Of a stretch of DNA of 64,000 nucleotides, positions 8,894 to 17,776 are shown piece after piece. The translations under genes were made by a program, and so were the position numbers. Where the stretch lies: positions 1-64,000 of the forward strand of contig NZ_JAHBAV010000004.1 in the NCBI RefSeq assembly GCF_018390595.1. Reading direction: 5' to 3'. This DNA is from Dietzia massiliensis (GTDB lineage: Bacteria > Actinomycetota > Actinomycetes > Mycobacteriales > Mycobacteriaceae). Every line of letters starts with the position of its first letter. The stretch's first letter is position 1. Under the pieces are notes generated by a model that was not told the origin of the DNA, did no database searches, and saw only the letters and a list, made by a program, of their open reading frames with translations.

Positions 8894-9799
8894 ATGCCCG
8901 TCTACGTCCAGAACCCCGACCCCCGCAGCCTCGTCGAGCGGCCCGCCGACGACCTCCTCGCGCCGGACACCCGCATGGGAGCCGTCGAGCTGCTGGTCCG
9001 CGACCTGGACGCGATGATCGGTTTCTACTCCGAGGGTGTGAGCCTGGAGGTGCTGGAGCAGTCCGGCGAGACCGCGGTGCTCGGCCGCGCCGGAAGCCCG
9101 CTCGTGCGGATGCGCCGGATGCCCGACCTGCCGCCGCGGAGGTTCGGTGAGGCCGGTCTGTTCCACACGGCCGTGCTGTTCGACGACGAGTCGTCGCTGG
9201 CCGCTGCCGTCGCCTCGGTCGCCCGGTACGCGCCCCGGTCGTTCACCGGCAGCTCGGACCACCTGTACAGCCAGGCGTTCTACTTCGACGACCCCGAGGG
9301 CAACGGCGTCGAACTGTACGCCGACCGCCCCCGCGAGACCTGGGCCACCGAGCCGCACGGTCTGCTCAAGGTGGCCACCAACCCGCTGGATCCCAACGCC
9401 TTCCTGCGAACCCACCTGTCCGAGGCGTCCGCGACCCCGCCGGGCGCGACCCTCGGCCACGTCCACCTGCAGGTCGGCGACATCGCTGTGGCGCGGGACT
9501 TCTACGTGGACGCCCTCGGATTCGAAGTGATGAGCGATGTCGGCTCGGCCCTGTTCATCGCCGCCGGCGGGTATCACCACCACATCGCCGTCAACACGTG
9601 GGGCACCGCCGGGGCGGGCCCGCGCGCGGCCGCCCTCGGGCTGGGGCAGGTCAACATCGAGCTGCCGACCGCCGACGACGTCGACGCGCTCCAGCAGCGC
9701 CTCACCGACCACGGGTTCCGAGCCCGCCACGACGGCGGCGTCCTCCGGGTCGACGACCCGTGGGGCACGCTCATCCAGGTCGGCGTCGGGACTGACTGA
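8894..9799 (+). CDS. VOC-family ring-cleavage dioxygenase-like protein (CatE type)
   Basis: 301 residues with two vicinal-oxygen-chelate modules. The first begins at about residue 20 (MGAVELLVRDLDAMIGFYSE) and the second at about 190 (GHVHLQVGDIAVARDFYVDA). Likely metal ligands are the histidine in FHTAVLF, the glutamate in GNGVELYAD, and the histidines in VHLQV and YHHHIAVNTW. The arrangement matches CatE/YfiE-type catechol 2,3-dioxygenases or glyoxalase-like proteins. Substrate cannot be read from the sequence. The ATG at 8894 follows AGGAGCG. It is convergent with the TDT transporter, only 6 bases between stops, and has no obvious link to the surrounding respiration genes. Confidence 0.8.
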   Translation: MPVYVQNPDPRSLVERPADDLLAPDTRMGAVELLVRDLDAMIGFYSEGVSLEVLEQSGETAVLGRAGSPLVRMRRMPDLPPRRFGEAGLFHTAVLFDDESSLAAAVASVARYAPRSFTGSSDHLYSQAFYFDDPEGNGVELYADRPRETWATEPHGLLKVATNPLDPNAFLRTHLSEASATPPGATLGHVHLQVGDIAVARDFYVDALGFEVMSDVGSALFIAAGGYHHHIAVNTWGTAGAGPRAAALGLGQVNIELPTADDVDALQQRLTDHGFRARHDGGVLRVDDPWGTLIQVGVGTD

Positions 9800-9805
9800 T
9801 CCCTC

Positions 9806-10840
9806 TCAGGTGGATGCCGTCGCCACCTGCGGGAGTCGGGACCGGACCATCCCGACGACCGCGATGAGCCATGCCGCGACCGCCACCCACATCCACGCCT
9901 CGCCGATCCAGGCGACGATGGGCAGGTCGTCAGCGCGGCCCAGGTACATTCCCGCGACGGCATACATGCCGAGCGGGAAGACGATCGACCACCAGGTGGG
10001 TTCGAAGTGGAAGGGCACCTGCCGGACCTTATGGCGCCACACCCCCACCGCGACCAGCACCGGGATGAGCCAGGTGGCGAAGCACCAGAACACCACCACG
10101 AGGCCGGCGACCAGGCCCCGCACCGCGTCGACCATCGGAGCGCTGGCCATCTCCACGATCCGTGCACCGGCGACCACGGTGATCGCCACCGCTCCCATGG
10201 AGACCCAGTACGGGGGATCGAGCTCCGTGGGGTCCAGCGGGTAGAGCATGAGGCGGAGGGAGACGAACACCGCGCTCGCCACGTAGAGCACCACACCGAC
10301 CGACCACGATGTCACGGCCACTATGGCGAGCGCGTCGCGAGCGGACTCGACCCGGGGCTCCAGAGTCGCCGCCGCGACGGCCACGGACTGACTGGCGACC
10401 ACCCAGATGAACCAGGTGCCGTTGGCCTCGGCGACCACCGGCCGTTCGTCCCGGGAGAGGACCGCGACCCACGGGACCGTGTAGCCGAGGATGATCCAGG
10501 CGACCGCCGCGACGCACAAGAGCGCGGCGGGCACGGCGAGCAGGCCATGGCCGGCGAGCGCCACCGCGAGGACGTTGGTCCCCGCCACGAATGTGAAGAA
10601 CAGGAATGCCTTGCGGGAGTCGTGGAGATCGGAGACGACCTCGGTCCGGTAGGCGATCAGCCGCCACAGGGTGAGGAGCACGAGGACCGCGTACTCGACC
10701 GCAGTGAGAACGGTGAGGAGAACCGACAACGTCTGCCAGCCCCGCTGACCGGCGCCCACGGCCACGATCCCGGTCGCCATGACCATGGCGAAGTACCCCG
10801 GGGACAGTCGTGCGGGTGTCGGGAGGGTGTGAGGCCGCAT
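9806..10840 (-). CDS. TDT-family (TehA/SLAC1-like) membrane transporter
   Basis: 344 residues with about ten hydrophobic helices, beginning LSPGYFAMVMATGIVAVGA, the signature opening of the TDT family (tellurite-resistance/dicarboxylate transporters, SLAC1-type anion channels). Conserved features include GTNVLAVAL, NGTWFIWVVASQSVAV and the late WWSIVFPLGMYAVA. The ATG at 10840 has no clear ribosome binding site but lies 31 bases after the narI stop on the same strand, so it is probably the last gene of the narKGHJI transcript. An anion role in nitrate respiration, for instance nitrite or another small anion, is an inference from this position; substrate is unknown. Confidence 0.82.
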   Translation of the reverse strand: MRPHTLPTPARLSPGYFAMVMATGIVAVGAGQRGWQTLSVLLTVLTAVEYAVLVLLTLWRLIAYRTEVVSDLHDSRKAFLFFTFVAGTNVLAVALAGHGLLAVPAALLCVAAVAWIILGYTVPWVAVLSRDERPVVAEANGTWFIWVVASQSVAVAAATLEPRVESARDALAIVAVTSWSVGVVLYVASAVFVSLRLMLYPLDPTELDPPYWVSMGAVAITVVAGARIVEMASAPMVDAVRGLVAGLVVVFWCFATWLIPVLVAVGVWRHKVRQVPFHFEPTWWSIVFPLGMYAVAGMYLGRADDLPIVAWIGEAWMWVAVAAWLIAVVGMVRSRLPQVATAST

Positions 10841-10871
10841 GTGGGTGTCGGGACGCCGGTCGTGTACGCGG

Positions 10872-11645
10872 CTACCGTTTGGTGCCGACGGTCCGGCTGA
10901 CGTCGGCCACGTCCTCGCGGCTCCAACCGCGGCGGTAGTGCCGGTTGCCGAACTGGTCGGTGGGCCGCGAGCGGTAGACGACGTACGGGCGCCACAGATA
11001 CCCGACGGGCGCGGAGAACACGTGGACGAGCCGGGTGAACGGCCAGATCGCGAACAGCAGGAACGCGACGATCGCGTGGGCCTTGAAGCTGAACGGCGCA
11101 TCCGCCATCAGGGCGGGGTCCGGCTGGAACCAGAAGATGCCGCGGAACCACACGGACAGGTCCTCGCGGTAGTCGTAGTGGCTGAGGATGTTGCCGACGA
11201 CGGTGTTGGCCATGCCGAGGAAGATCGTCAGCGCGAGGAAGACGTACATCACCTTGTCGTTGAGCGTCGTCGCCGAGAAGACCGGCCCGACGGTCCGGCG
11301 GCGGTAGATGAGGATCGCCAGGCCCACGACCGTGCAGAAGCCGGCGATCGCGCCGGTGATCACCGCGATCCAGTGATACATCTCGTTGGTGATGCCCACG
11401 GCCTCGGTCCACGACTTGGGGATCACCAGGCCGATGATGTGGCCGCCCACCACGAAGAGGATGCCGAAGTGGAACAGCGGACTACCCCAGCGCAGCAGGC
11501 GGGACTCGTAGAGCTGCGAGGACCGGGTGGTCCAGCCGAACTTGTCATACCGGTACCGCCACCAGTGGCCCACGACGAAGATCGCCAGACACACATACGG
11601 CAGGACGATCCACAGGAACACGTCGATCCAGGTCACATCGGTCAT
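10872..11645 (-). CDS. narI: Respiratory nitrate reductase gamma subunit NarI
   Basis: The 257-residue cytochrome b subunit, which oxidises menaquinol at the membrane and passes electrons through two haems b to NarH. Five hydrophobic helices are visible. Haem-ligand histidines are expected in HFGILFVVGGHIIGL (helix 2) and in the later helix FKAHAIVAFLLFAIWPFTRLVHVFS. Length and end (YRSRP…REDVADV) fit actinobacterial NarI. The ATG at 11645 overlaps the narJ stop (ATGA, 4 bases), so narJ and narI are translationally coupled. I preferred it over longer frames, which lack family similarity. Confidence 0.95.
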   Translation of the reverse strand: MTDVTWIDVFLWIVLPYVCLAIFVVGHWWRYRYDKFGWTTRSSQLYESRLLRWGSPLFHFGILFVVGGHIIGLVIPKSWTEAVGITNEMYHWIAVITGAIAGFCTVVGLAILIYRRRTVGPVFSATTLNDKVMYVFLALTIFLGMANTVVGNILSHYDYREDLSVWFRGIFWFQPDPALMADAPFSFKAHAIVAFLLFAIWPFTRLVHVFSAPVGYLWRPYVVYRSRPTDQFGNRHYRRGWSREDVADVSRTVGTKR

Positions 11646-12349
11646 GGGTGGGCCCCGCTCTCCAGGTAGGACGATGAGGTGAACGCCTCCAGGCCGACGT
11701 CCTCGTCGGGCGGGCCCTGAGCGATGAGCTTGCGGACCGCCTCGTGACCCTCGCCGTCGATCGGCGGGAGGGTGGCGGTGACGGCCGAGACGACCCCTGC
11801 CCACTCCGACCGGCGATCGGTGAGCGCGATGCGCAGCGTCTCGAGCCCCGGCCGGTGGTTGACGAGCAGGCCGCGACAGCGGTCGAGGTCGTGCTGGGCG
11901 CCGAATTCCAGGACGACGCCCAGATGGTCGGGCAGCTCCCGGGCCGACATCACGGCGCCGGCGAGCTTGTAGGCGGTGACGAAGGCGAGCAGGGCGGAGC
12001 CACGCTTGCGGGTGTCGCCGTGCTGGTAGTACGTCAGGTATAGGCAGCAGCGCCGGCGCATGTCGAAGGTCTCGACGTACTCGGTCTGCAGGTCGGTCAG
12101 CGGTTCGCTCTCGAGCCTGTCGAGCAGCGGGAGCAGGGACCGAGCCGGACCGCCGAGCTCGTCGACCAGCGCTCGCATGGTGGGCACCTGCTCGACGAGC
12201 TCGGTCGTCGGGTAGTCCAGCAGCAGCGAGGCCGCCTGGTAGATGGCGCGGTCGGTGGGCGCGCCGCGGCCCACGACGGGCGTGCGGCCCGGTCGTACGG
12301 CCTGGCGGACGCGGGCGAACAGGTCGCCGGTAAAGAAGTCTGCGGCCAC
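11642..12349 (-). CDS. narJ: Nitrate reductase assembly chaperone NarJ
   Basis: A cytoplasmic 235-residue chaperone of the TorD/NarJ family that holds apo-NarGH while the molybdenum cofactor is inserted and before docking to NarI. Typical blocks are YQAASLLLDYPTTELVEQ near residue 35, ETFDMRRRCCLYLTYY and HGDTRKRGSALLAF. The GTG start at 12349 lies 4 bases after the narH stop with GAGG within the end of narH. An upstream ATG inside narH is less likely. The 3' end overlaps narI by 4 bases. It is not part of the final enzyme. Confidence 0.93.
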   Translation of the reverse strand: MAADFFTGDLFARVRQAVRPGRTPVVGRGAPTDRAIYQAASLLLDYPTTELVEQVPTMRALVDELGGPARSLLPLLDRLESEPLTDLQTEYVETFDMRRRCCLYLTYYQHGDTRKRGSALLAFVTAYKLAGAVMSARELPDHLGVVLEFGAQHDLDRCRGLLVNHRPGLETLRIALTDRRSEWAGVVSAVTATLPPIDGEGHEAVRKLIAQGPPDEDVGLEAFTSSSYLESGAHP

Positions 12350-12353
12350 CGGT

Positions 12354-14006
12354 CTACCTCTTCCCCGGGAACAGGCCGCCCGCACGCCCGTTGCCGTCCC
12401 AGTTGAGCAGGTTGATCCGCCGGTCCTTGCCCTCCGGGGAGGCGGGGGTGTCGGCGGTCTGCCGGTCCCGTAGGGCGTGGAAGTTCTCCACGGCGATCGG
12501 CACGTTGTGGTCGCCCGAGCCCTCGCCGAACGGGCCGGACCCGCCCATGCCGGGGCCGCCGTCGAAGTCGAGGCTGCACTCGGTGACGAGCTCCTCGAGG
12601 TCGTGGGCCTGCTCCTGGTGCGCGGTGGGGATGACGTACCGCTCCTCGTAGTGCGCCAGGGCGAGGAGACGGTACATCTCGTACATCTCCTCCTCCGTCA
12701 TGCCGACGGCCTCGCAGAGCTCGCCCCGCGGCTCGCGCCCGAGGTTGATGTCGCGCATGTAGGTGCGCATGGCGGCCAGCCGGTTGAGCACGCCCTGCAC
12801 CACGTCCACGTCGCCGGCGCTGAACAGCTCGGCGAGGTACTCCAGCGGGATGCGGAGCCGGTCGATGGCGGAGAACAGGATGTCCGGGTCCTCGCCGTCG
12901 CCACCGTCGGCGGCGATCCGGTCGATCACCGGGGACAGGGGCGGGATGTACCAGACCATCGGCATGGTCCGGTACTCCGGATGCAGCGGCAGGGCCACCT
13001 CGTAGTCGTGGATCAGCCGGCGGATCGGTGAGCGGCGGGCGGCGTCCAGCCAGTCCTCGGGGATGCCCTCGGCCCGCGCGGCGGCGATCACCTCGGGGTC
13101 GTCGGGATCGAGGAAACACGCGCGCTGGGCGGCGAGCAGGTCCTTCTCGTCCGGGGTGGACGCGGCCTCGGCCACCTTGTCGGCGTCATAGAGCACCAGG
13201 CCGATGTAGCGCAGCCGGCCGACGCACGTCTCCGAACACACCGTGGGGATGCCCACCTCGATGCGGGGGAAGCAGAACGTACATTTCTCGGCCTTGCCCG
13301 TGCGGTGGTTGAAGTACACCTTCTTGTACGGGCAGCCGGTGATGCACTGGCGCCAGCCGCGGCACTTGTCCTGGTCCACCAGCACCACGCCGTCCTCGAC
13401 GCGCTTGTAGATCGCGCCGGAGGGGCACGATGCCGCGCACGACGGGTTGAGGCAGTGCTCGCAGATCCGCGGCAGGTAGAACATGAACGTCTGCTCGAAC
13501 TCGGCCTTGACCTCGGCGCCGACCTTCTTGACGATCGGGTCGTTCGCCAGGTGCTCGGGCGAGCCGCCCAGGTTGTCGTCCCAGTTGGCCGACCAGGAGA
13601 TCTTCATGGGCTCGCCGCTGATGAGCGAGTACGGGCGCGCGACCGGGGTGTGCTGCTGCAGCGGCGCGGAGACCAGCGTGTCGTAGTCGTAGGTCCACGG
13701 CTCGTAGTAGTCGTCGATCGACGGCATGGTGGGGCTGGAGAAGATCTGCATGAGCTTCTTGGCCCGCCCGCCGGCCTTGAGCCGCAGGCGCCCCCTCCGG
13801 TCCAGTTCCCAGCCGCCCTTCCAGCGCTCCTGGTCCTCGTAGGTGCGCGGGTAGCCGAGCCCGGGCCGGGTCTCGACGTTGTTCCACCACACGTACTCGG
13901 TGCCGGCGCGGTTGGTCCACGCCTGCTTGCACGTCACCGAGCAGGTGTGGCATCCGATGCACTTGTCGAGGTTCATCACCATCGCCATCTGTGCCATGAC
14001 CCGCAT
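12354..14006 (-). CDS. narH: Respiratory nitrate reductase beta subunit NarH
   Basis: The 550-residue iron-sulfur subunit, carrying electrons from NarI haem to NarG. Four cysteine groups are visible in order: CIGCHTCSVTC (about 16-26), CEHCLNPSCAASC (about 187-199), CRGWRQCITGC (about 220-230) and CTFCFPRIEVGIPTVCSETC (about 243-262). The Trp in the third group replaces a cysteine, as expected for the single [3Fe-4S] centre of NarH. The start overlaps the narG stop (TGATG) and has a near-perfect AGGAGGTG nine bases upstream. It is cytoplasmic and membrane-associated through NarI. Confidence 0.96.
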   Translation of the reverse strand: MRVMAQMAMVMNLDKCIGCHTCSVTCKQAWTNRAGTEYVWWNNVETRPGLGYPRTYEDQERWKGGWELDRRGRLRLKAGGRAKKLMQIFSSPTMPSIDDYYEPWTYDYDTLVSAPLQQHTPVARPYSLISGEPMKISWSANWDDNLGGSPEHLANDPIVKKVGAEVKAEFEQTFMFYLPRICEHCLNPSCAASCPSGAIYKRVEDGVVLVDQDKCRGWRQCITGCPYKKVYFNHRTGKAEKCTFCFPRIEVGIPTVCSETCVGRLRYIGLVLYDADKVAEAASTPDEKDLLAAQRACFLDPDDPEVIAAARAEGIPEDWLDAARRSPIRRLIHDYEVALPLHPEYRTMPMVWYIPPLSPVIDRIAADGGDGEDPDILFSAIDRLRIPLEYLAELFSAGDVDVVQGVLNRLAAMRTYMRDINLGREPRGELCEAVGMTEEEMYEMYRLLALAHYEERYVIPTAHQEQAHDLEELVTECSLDFDGGPGMGGSGPFGEGSGDHNVPIAVENFHALRDRQTADTPASPEGKDRRINLLNWDGNGRAGGLFPGKR

Positions 14007-17000
14007 CAGTACTGCACCTCCTGGGAGCGACGGCGGATGACCGTCACCTCGTCGCGCTGGTTACCCGTGGGACCGATGTAGTTCCACGCGTAGCTGAAGT
14101 GGGCGTACCCGCCGATCAGGTGACTGGGTTTGACCATGATCCGGGTCGCCGAGTTGTGGATACCGCCGCGCTTGCCATCGGTCTCGGACAGCGGGACGTC
14201 GATCGTGCGGTCCTGGGCGTGGTGCATGTACACGGTGCCCGCCGGCATGCGGTGCGAGACCACGGCGCGCGCCACGATCACGCCGTTGCGGTTGACCGCC
14301 TCGATCCAGTCGTTGTCCTTGACCCCGATGAGCGCGGCGTCGGCGTCGCTCATCCACACCATCGGTCCGCCGCGGCCGAGGCTGAGCATGAGCAGGTTGT
14401 CCTGGTACTCCGAGTGGATCGACCACTTGTTGTGCGGGGTCAGGTACCGGACGGTGAGTTCGGCGCCGCCGTCGTGGCCGAGCCTGGGCTCGCCGTACAG
14501 CTCATGCATGTTGAGCGGCGGCCGGTACACGGGCAGCTGCTCGCCCATCTCGGCCATCCAGTCGTGGTCCATGAAGAACTGCATCCGCCCGGTGAGCGTG
14601 TGCCACGGCTTGAGCCGCTCGGTGTTGATGACGAACGCGCTGTAGCGGCGCCCGCCGTGCTCGGACCCCGACCACTCGGGCGAGGTGATGACCGGCTGCG
14701 GCCGCGACTGGGTGTCGGAGAAGGTGATGCGTTTGCCCTCCTCGCCGCGGGAGAGGTCGGCGAGCTCGCGGCCCGTGCGCTCCTCGAGCTGCTCGAAGCC
14801 CTGGGTGGCCAGGCGGCCGTTGGTGGTGCCGGACAGGGACAGGATGGCCTCGCACATCCGGATGTCGGTGTCGAGCCGCGGGCGGCCCTTGCCGACGCCC
14901 GTGCGCGTCTCGCCGTTGTGCCGCAGCAACGCCGCGATCTCCTCGGTGGGCTTGAGGTTGAGGCCCTTGACCGGCATGCCGGCGGACTCGGCGAGCGGGC
15001 CGAGGGAGCCGAACTTCTCGCCGATCAGCCGGTAGTCGCGCTCTACCGTGGCGATCTTGGGGAAGTTCTTCCCCGGCACCGGCTCACACGAGCCGTCCTT
15101 CCAGTCGGTTACCCTGCCGCCCGGGTTGGCGATCGCGTCCGGGGTGTCGTGGCCGAGCGGCACCGCCACCACGTCGGTCCGCGCGTCGAGGTGGCCGTGG
15201 CTGAGCTCGGAGACCTTTTCGGCGAGCATCTTGAACGTGTCGAAGTCGCTGCGGGTCTCCCAGGGCGGGTTGATCGCGGCGTTGAACGAGTGCACGAACG
15301 GGTGCATGTCGGTCGACGACAGGTCGTGCTTCTCGTACCACGTGGCCGCCGGCAGCACGAGGTCGGAGAACAGCGTGGTGGACGTCATCCGGAAGTCCAG
15401 CGTCATGAGCAGGTCGAGCTTGCCGTCCGGGGTGGCGTCGCCCTCCTCGCGCCACACCACGTCGCGGCCGCGGTGGCCCTCCGGCGCCTGATCGGCGCGC
15501 AGGGAGCTGTCGGTGCCCAGGAGGTGCTTGAGGAAGTACTCGTCGCCCTTGGCGGAGGACCCGATGAGGTTGGACCGCCACACGGTGAGGATCCTGGGCG
15601 CGTTGCCGGGGCCGTCGGGGTCCTCGGCCGCGAACCGCATGTCGCCGGCCTTGATGCGGTCCACCACGTACTCGCCGGCGGGGACGCCCGCCGCGGCGGC
15701 CTCGTCGCCCAGGTCGAGCGGGTTGCGGGAGAAGGTCGGGTACGAGGGCATCCAGCCCAGCCGCGCGGACATGGCCACCAGGTCCGGGGTGCTCATGCCG
15801 TCGAAGCGGCCGTCGCCGGTCGGGGAGGTGAGCACGTCGGCCGCGTACGCGTCGTACTTCCACTGCCCGGTGTGCAGGTAGAAGAAGGCCGTGGAGATCA
15901 TCTGGCGCGGCGGGCGCGACCAGTCCAGAGCGTTCGCGACCTGCTGGAACCCGGTGAGCGGGCGGACCTTCTCCTGGCCTACGTAGTGTGCCCAGCCGCC
16001 GCCGTTGACGCCCTGGCAGCCGGTGAGGATGGTCAGGGACAGGAAGGCCCGGTAGATGAGGTCGGAGTGGAACCAGTGGTTGGTGCCCGCGCCCATGAGG
16101 ATCATCGAGCGGCCGCCCGAGTCCAGCGCGTTCTGGGCGAACTCGCGGCCGAAGCGCTCGGCCTGGGCGGCGGGTACGCCGGTGTGCTCCTCCTGCCACG
16201 CCGGGGTGTACGGGGCGGGGTCGTCGTATCCGGTCGGCCAGTCACCGGGCAGGCCGTCCCGGGCCACGCCGAACTGCGCCATCATGAGGTCGAACACGGT
16301 CGTGACGATGACCTCGTCGTCGTCGTCCAGCACAACGGTGCGGACCGGCACGCCGCGCGTGACGGTGTCGGCCTCCCCGCGCGGCGTGTCGAAGCGCGGC
16401 AGGACGATCTCGGCGGTGTCCCCGCCGCTCCCGTGCAGGCTCAGCACCGGGTCGATCTCGCCCAGGTCGAGGTTCCAGCGGCCCTTGCCCTGCTCGCCGA
16501 ACCGGTCGCCGAGCGTGCCGTTGGGCACCACCACGCGGTCGGTGACGGCGTCGAGCATCACGGTCTTGCTGGCGGCGTTCTCGCCCGGATCCACGTCGAG
16601 GCGCACGGCGTCGGCGGTGAGGAACTTGTCCGGCACCACGGTGCCGTCCGCGCGGGTGCGCAGGGTGACGAGGAACGGCAGGTCGGTGTAGGTCTTGGCG
16701 TACGAGGTGAACTCGGGGGTGTCTCGACGGGCGTAGAACTCGGTGAGCACCACGTGGACCATCGACATCGCCAGCGCGCCGTCCGTCCCGGGGTGCGGGT
16801 GGATCCACTCGTCGGCGAACTTGGTGTTGTCCGCGTAGTCGGGGGAGACCACCACGACCTTCTGGCCCTTGTAGCGGGCCTCGGCCATGAAGTGCGCGTC
16901 CGGCGTGCGGGTGACGGGGACGTTGGAGCCCCACATCACCAGGTAGGTCGAGTTGAACCAGTCGGCGGACTCCGGCACGTCGGTCTGGTCGCCGAACACC

Positions 17001-17776
17001 TGCGGCGAGGCCACGGGCAGGTCGGCGTACCAGTCGTAGAAGGAGAGCATGGAGCCGCCGAAGAGCTGCATGAAGCGGGCACCGGCGCCGAACGAGGCCA
17101 TGGACATGGCGGGGATCGGGGAGAACCCGGCGACGCGGTCGGGGCCCACGGTCTTGGCGGTGTACACGTGCGCGGCGGCCGCCATCTCCAGGGCGTCCTC
17201 CCAGCGGCAACGGACGAGCCCGCCCTTGCCGCGCGCGGCCTTGTAGTGGGCGCTCAGGACCGGGTCCTCGACGATCGATGCCCACGCGTCCACCGGGTCG
17301 GAGTGCACGGCCCGGGCGGTGCGCCACATCTGCATGAGCACGCCGCGCACGTACGGGTAGCGCACGCGGGTGGGGGAGTAGGTGTACCAGGAGAAGGCCG
17401 CGCCGCGCGGGCAGCCGCGGGGCTCGTAGGCCGGCAGGTCGTCACCGATGTCCGGGTAGTCCGTCTGCTGGGCCTCCCACGTGATGATGCCCTCCTTGAC
17501 GTACACCTTCCACGAGCAGGAACCCGTGCAGTTGACGCCGTGGGTGGAGCGGACCACCTTGTCGTGGCTCCAGCGGTCGCGGTAGAACACGTCGGCGTCG
17601 CGGCCGCCGGTGTGGGTGACCGTGCGGAGGTCCTCCGAGGCCTCGCCGCGCCGGAAGAACCGCCCGGTGCGGAGGATGGCGTCGGTGACGGGGCCGTCGA
17701 GCCGCCCGGAACCGGTGGGAGCGTTCCCGCCGTCCGAGGGTGACGACGACGAGCTGGGCGAGTCGACGCTGGTCAT
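14006..17776 (-). CDS. narG: Respiratory nitrate reductase alpha subunit NarG
   Basis: The 1256-residue catalytic subunit, reducing nitrate to nitrite at a bis-MGD molybdenum centre facing the cytoplasm. The N-terminal FS0 cluster motif HGVNCTGSCSW (His-x3-Cys-x3-Cys, about residue 80-90) with the distal Cys in RGCPRG is present. The molybdenum-ligand aspartate is in WYADLP (about residue 260). It has no twin-arginine signal, consistent with the membrane-bound Nar type rather than Nap. Full length. The ATG at 17776 has AAGGA upstream and overlaps the narK stop by 4 bases. Activity needs the Moco genes that surround it. Confidence 0.97.
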   Translation of the reverse strand: MTSVDSPSSSSSPSDGGNAPTGSGRLDGPVTDAILRTGRFFRRGEASEDLRTVTHTGGRDADVFYRDRWSHDKVVRSTHGVNCTGSCSWKVYVKEGIITWEAQQTDYPDIGDDLPAYEPRGCPRGAAFSWYTYSPTRVRYPYVRGVLMQMWRTARAVHSDPVDAWASIVEDPVLSAHYKAARGKGGLVRCRWEDALEMAAAAHVYTAKTVGPDRVAGFSPIPAMSMASFGAGARFMQLFGGSMLSFYDWYADLPVASPQVFGDQTDVPESADWFNSTYLVMWGSNVPVTRTPDAHFMAEARYKGQKVVVVSPDYADNTKFADEWIHPHPGTDGALAMSMVHVVLTEFYARRDTPEFTSYAKTYTDLPFLVTLRTRADGTVVPDKFLTADAVRLDVDPGENAASKTVMLDAVTDRVVVPNGTLGDRFGEQGKGRWNLDLGEIDPVLSLHGSGGDTAEIVLPRFDTPRGEADTVTRGVPVRTVVLDDDDEVIVTTVFDLMMAQFGVARDGLPGDWPTGYDDPAPYTPAWQEEHTGVPAAQAERFGREFAQNALDSGGRSMILMGAGTNHWFHSDLIYRAFLSLTILTGCQGVNGGGWAHYVGQEKVRPLTGFQQVANALDWSRPPRQMISTAFFYLHTGQWKYDAYAADVLTSPTGDGRFDGMSTPDLVAMSARLGWMPSYPTFSRNPLDLGDEAAAAGVPAGEYVVDRIKAGDMRFAAEDPDGPGNAPRILTVWRSNLIGSSAKGDEYFLKHLLGTDSSLRADQAPEGHRGRDVVWREEGDATPDGKLDLLMTLDFRMTSTTLFSDLVLPAATWYEKHDLSSTDMHPFVHSFNAAINPPWETRSDFDTFKMLAEKVSELSHGHLDARTDVVAVPLGHDTPDAIANPGGRVTDWKDGSCEPVPGKNFPKIATVERDYRLIGEKFGSLGPLAESAGMPVKGLNLKPTEEIAALLRHNGETRTGVGKGRPRLDTDIRMCEAILSLSGTTNGRLATQGFEQLEERTGRELADLSRGEEGKRITFSDTQSRPQPVITSPEWSGSEHGGRRYSAFVINTERLKPWHTLTGRMQFFMDHDWMAEMGEQLPVYRPPLNMHELYGEPRLGHDGGAELTVRYLTPHNKWSIHSEYQDNLLMLSLGRGGPMVWMSDADAALIGVKDNDWIEAVNRNGVIVARAVVSHRMPAGTVYMHHAQDRTIDVPLSETDGKRGGIHNSATRIMVKPSHLIGGYAHFSYAWNYIGPTGNQRDEVTVIRRRSQEVQY

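Noticed and set aside
5455-8895. An 1146-codon minus-strand frame opposite modA and nirK
   Set aside because: Antisense shadow. Both plus-strand genes have full catalytic or binding motifs.
14099-17743. A 1214-codon plus-strand frame opposite narG
   Set aside because: Stop-free antisense frame caused by high GC; its translation is Arg/Val/Gly-rich and matches nothing, while narG is complete and unmistakable.
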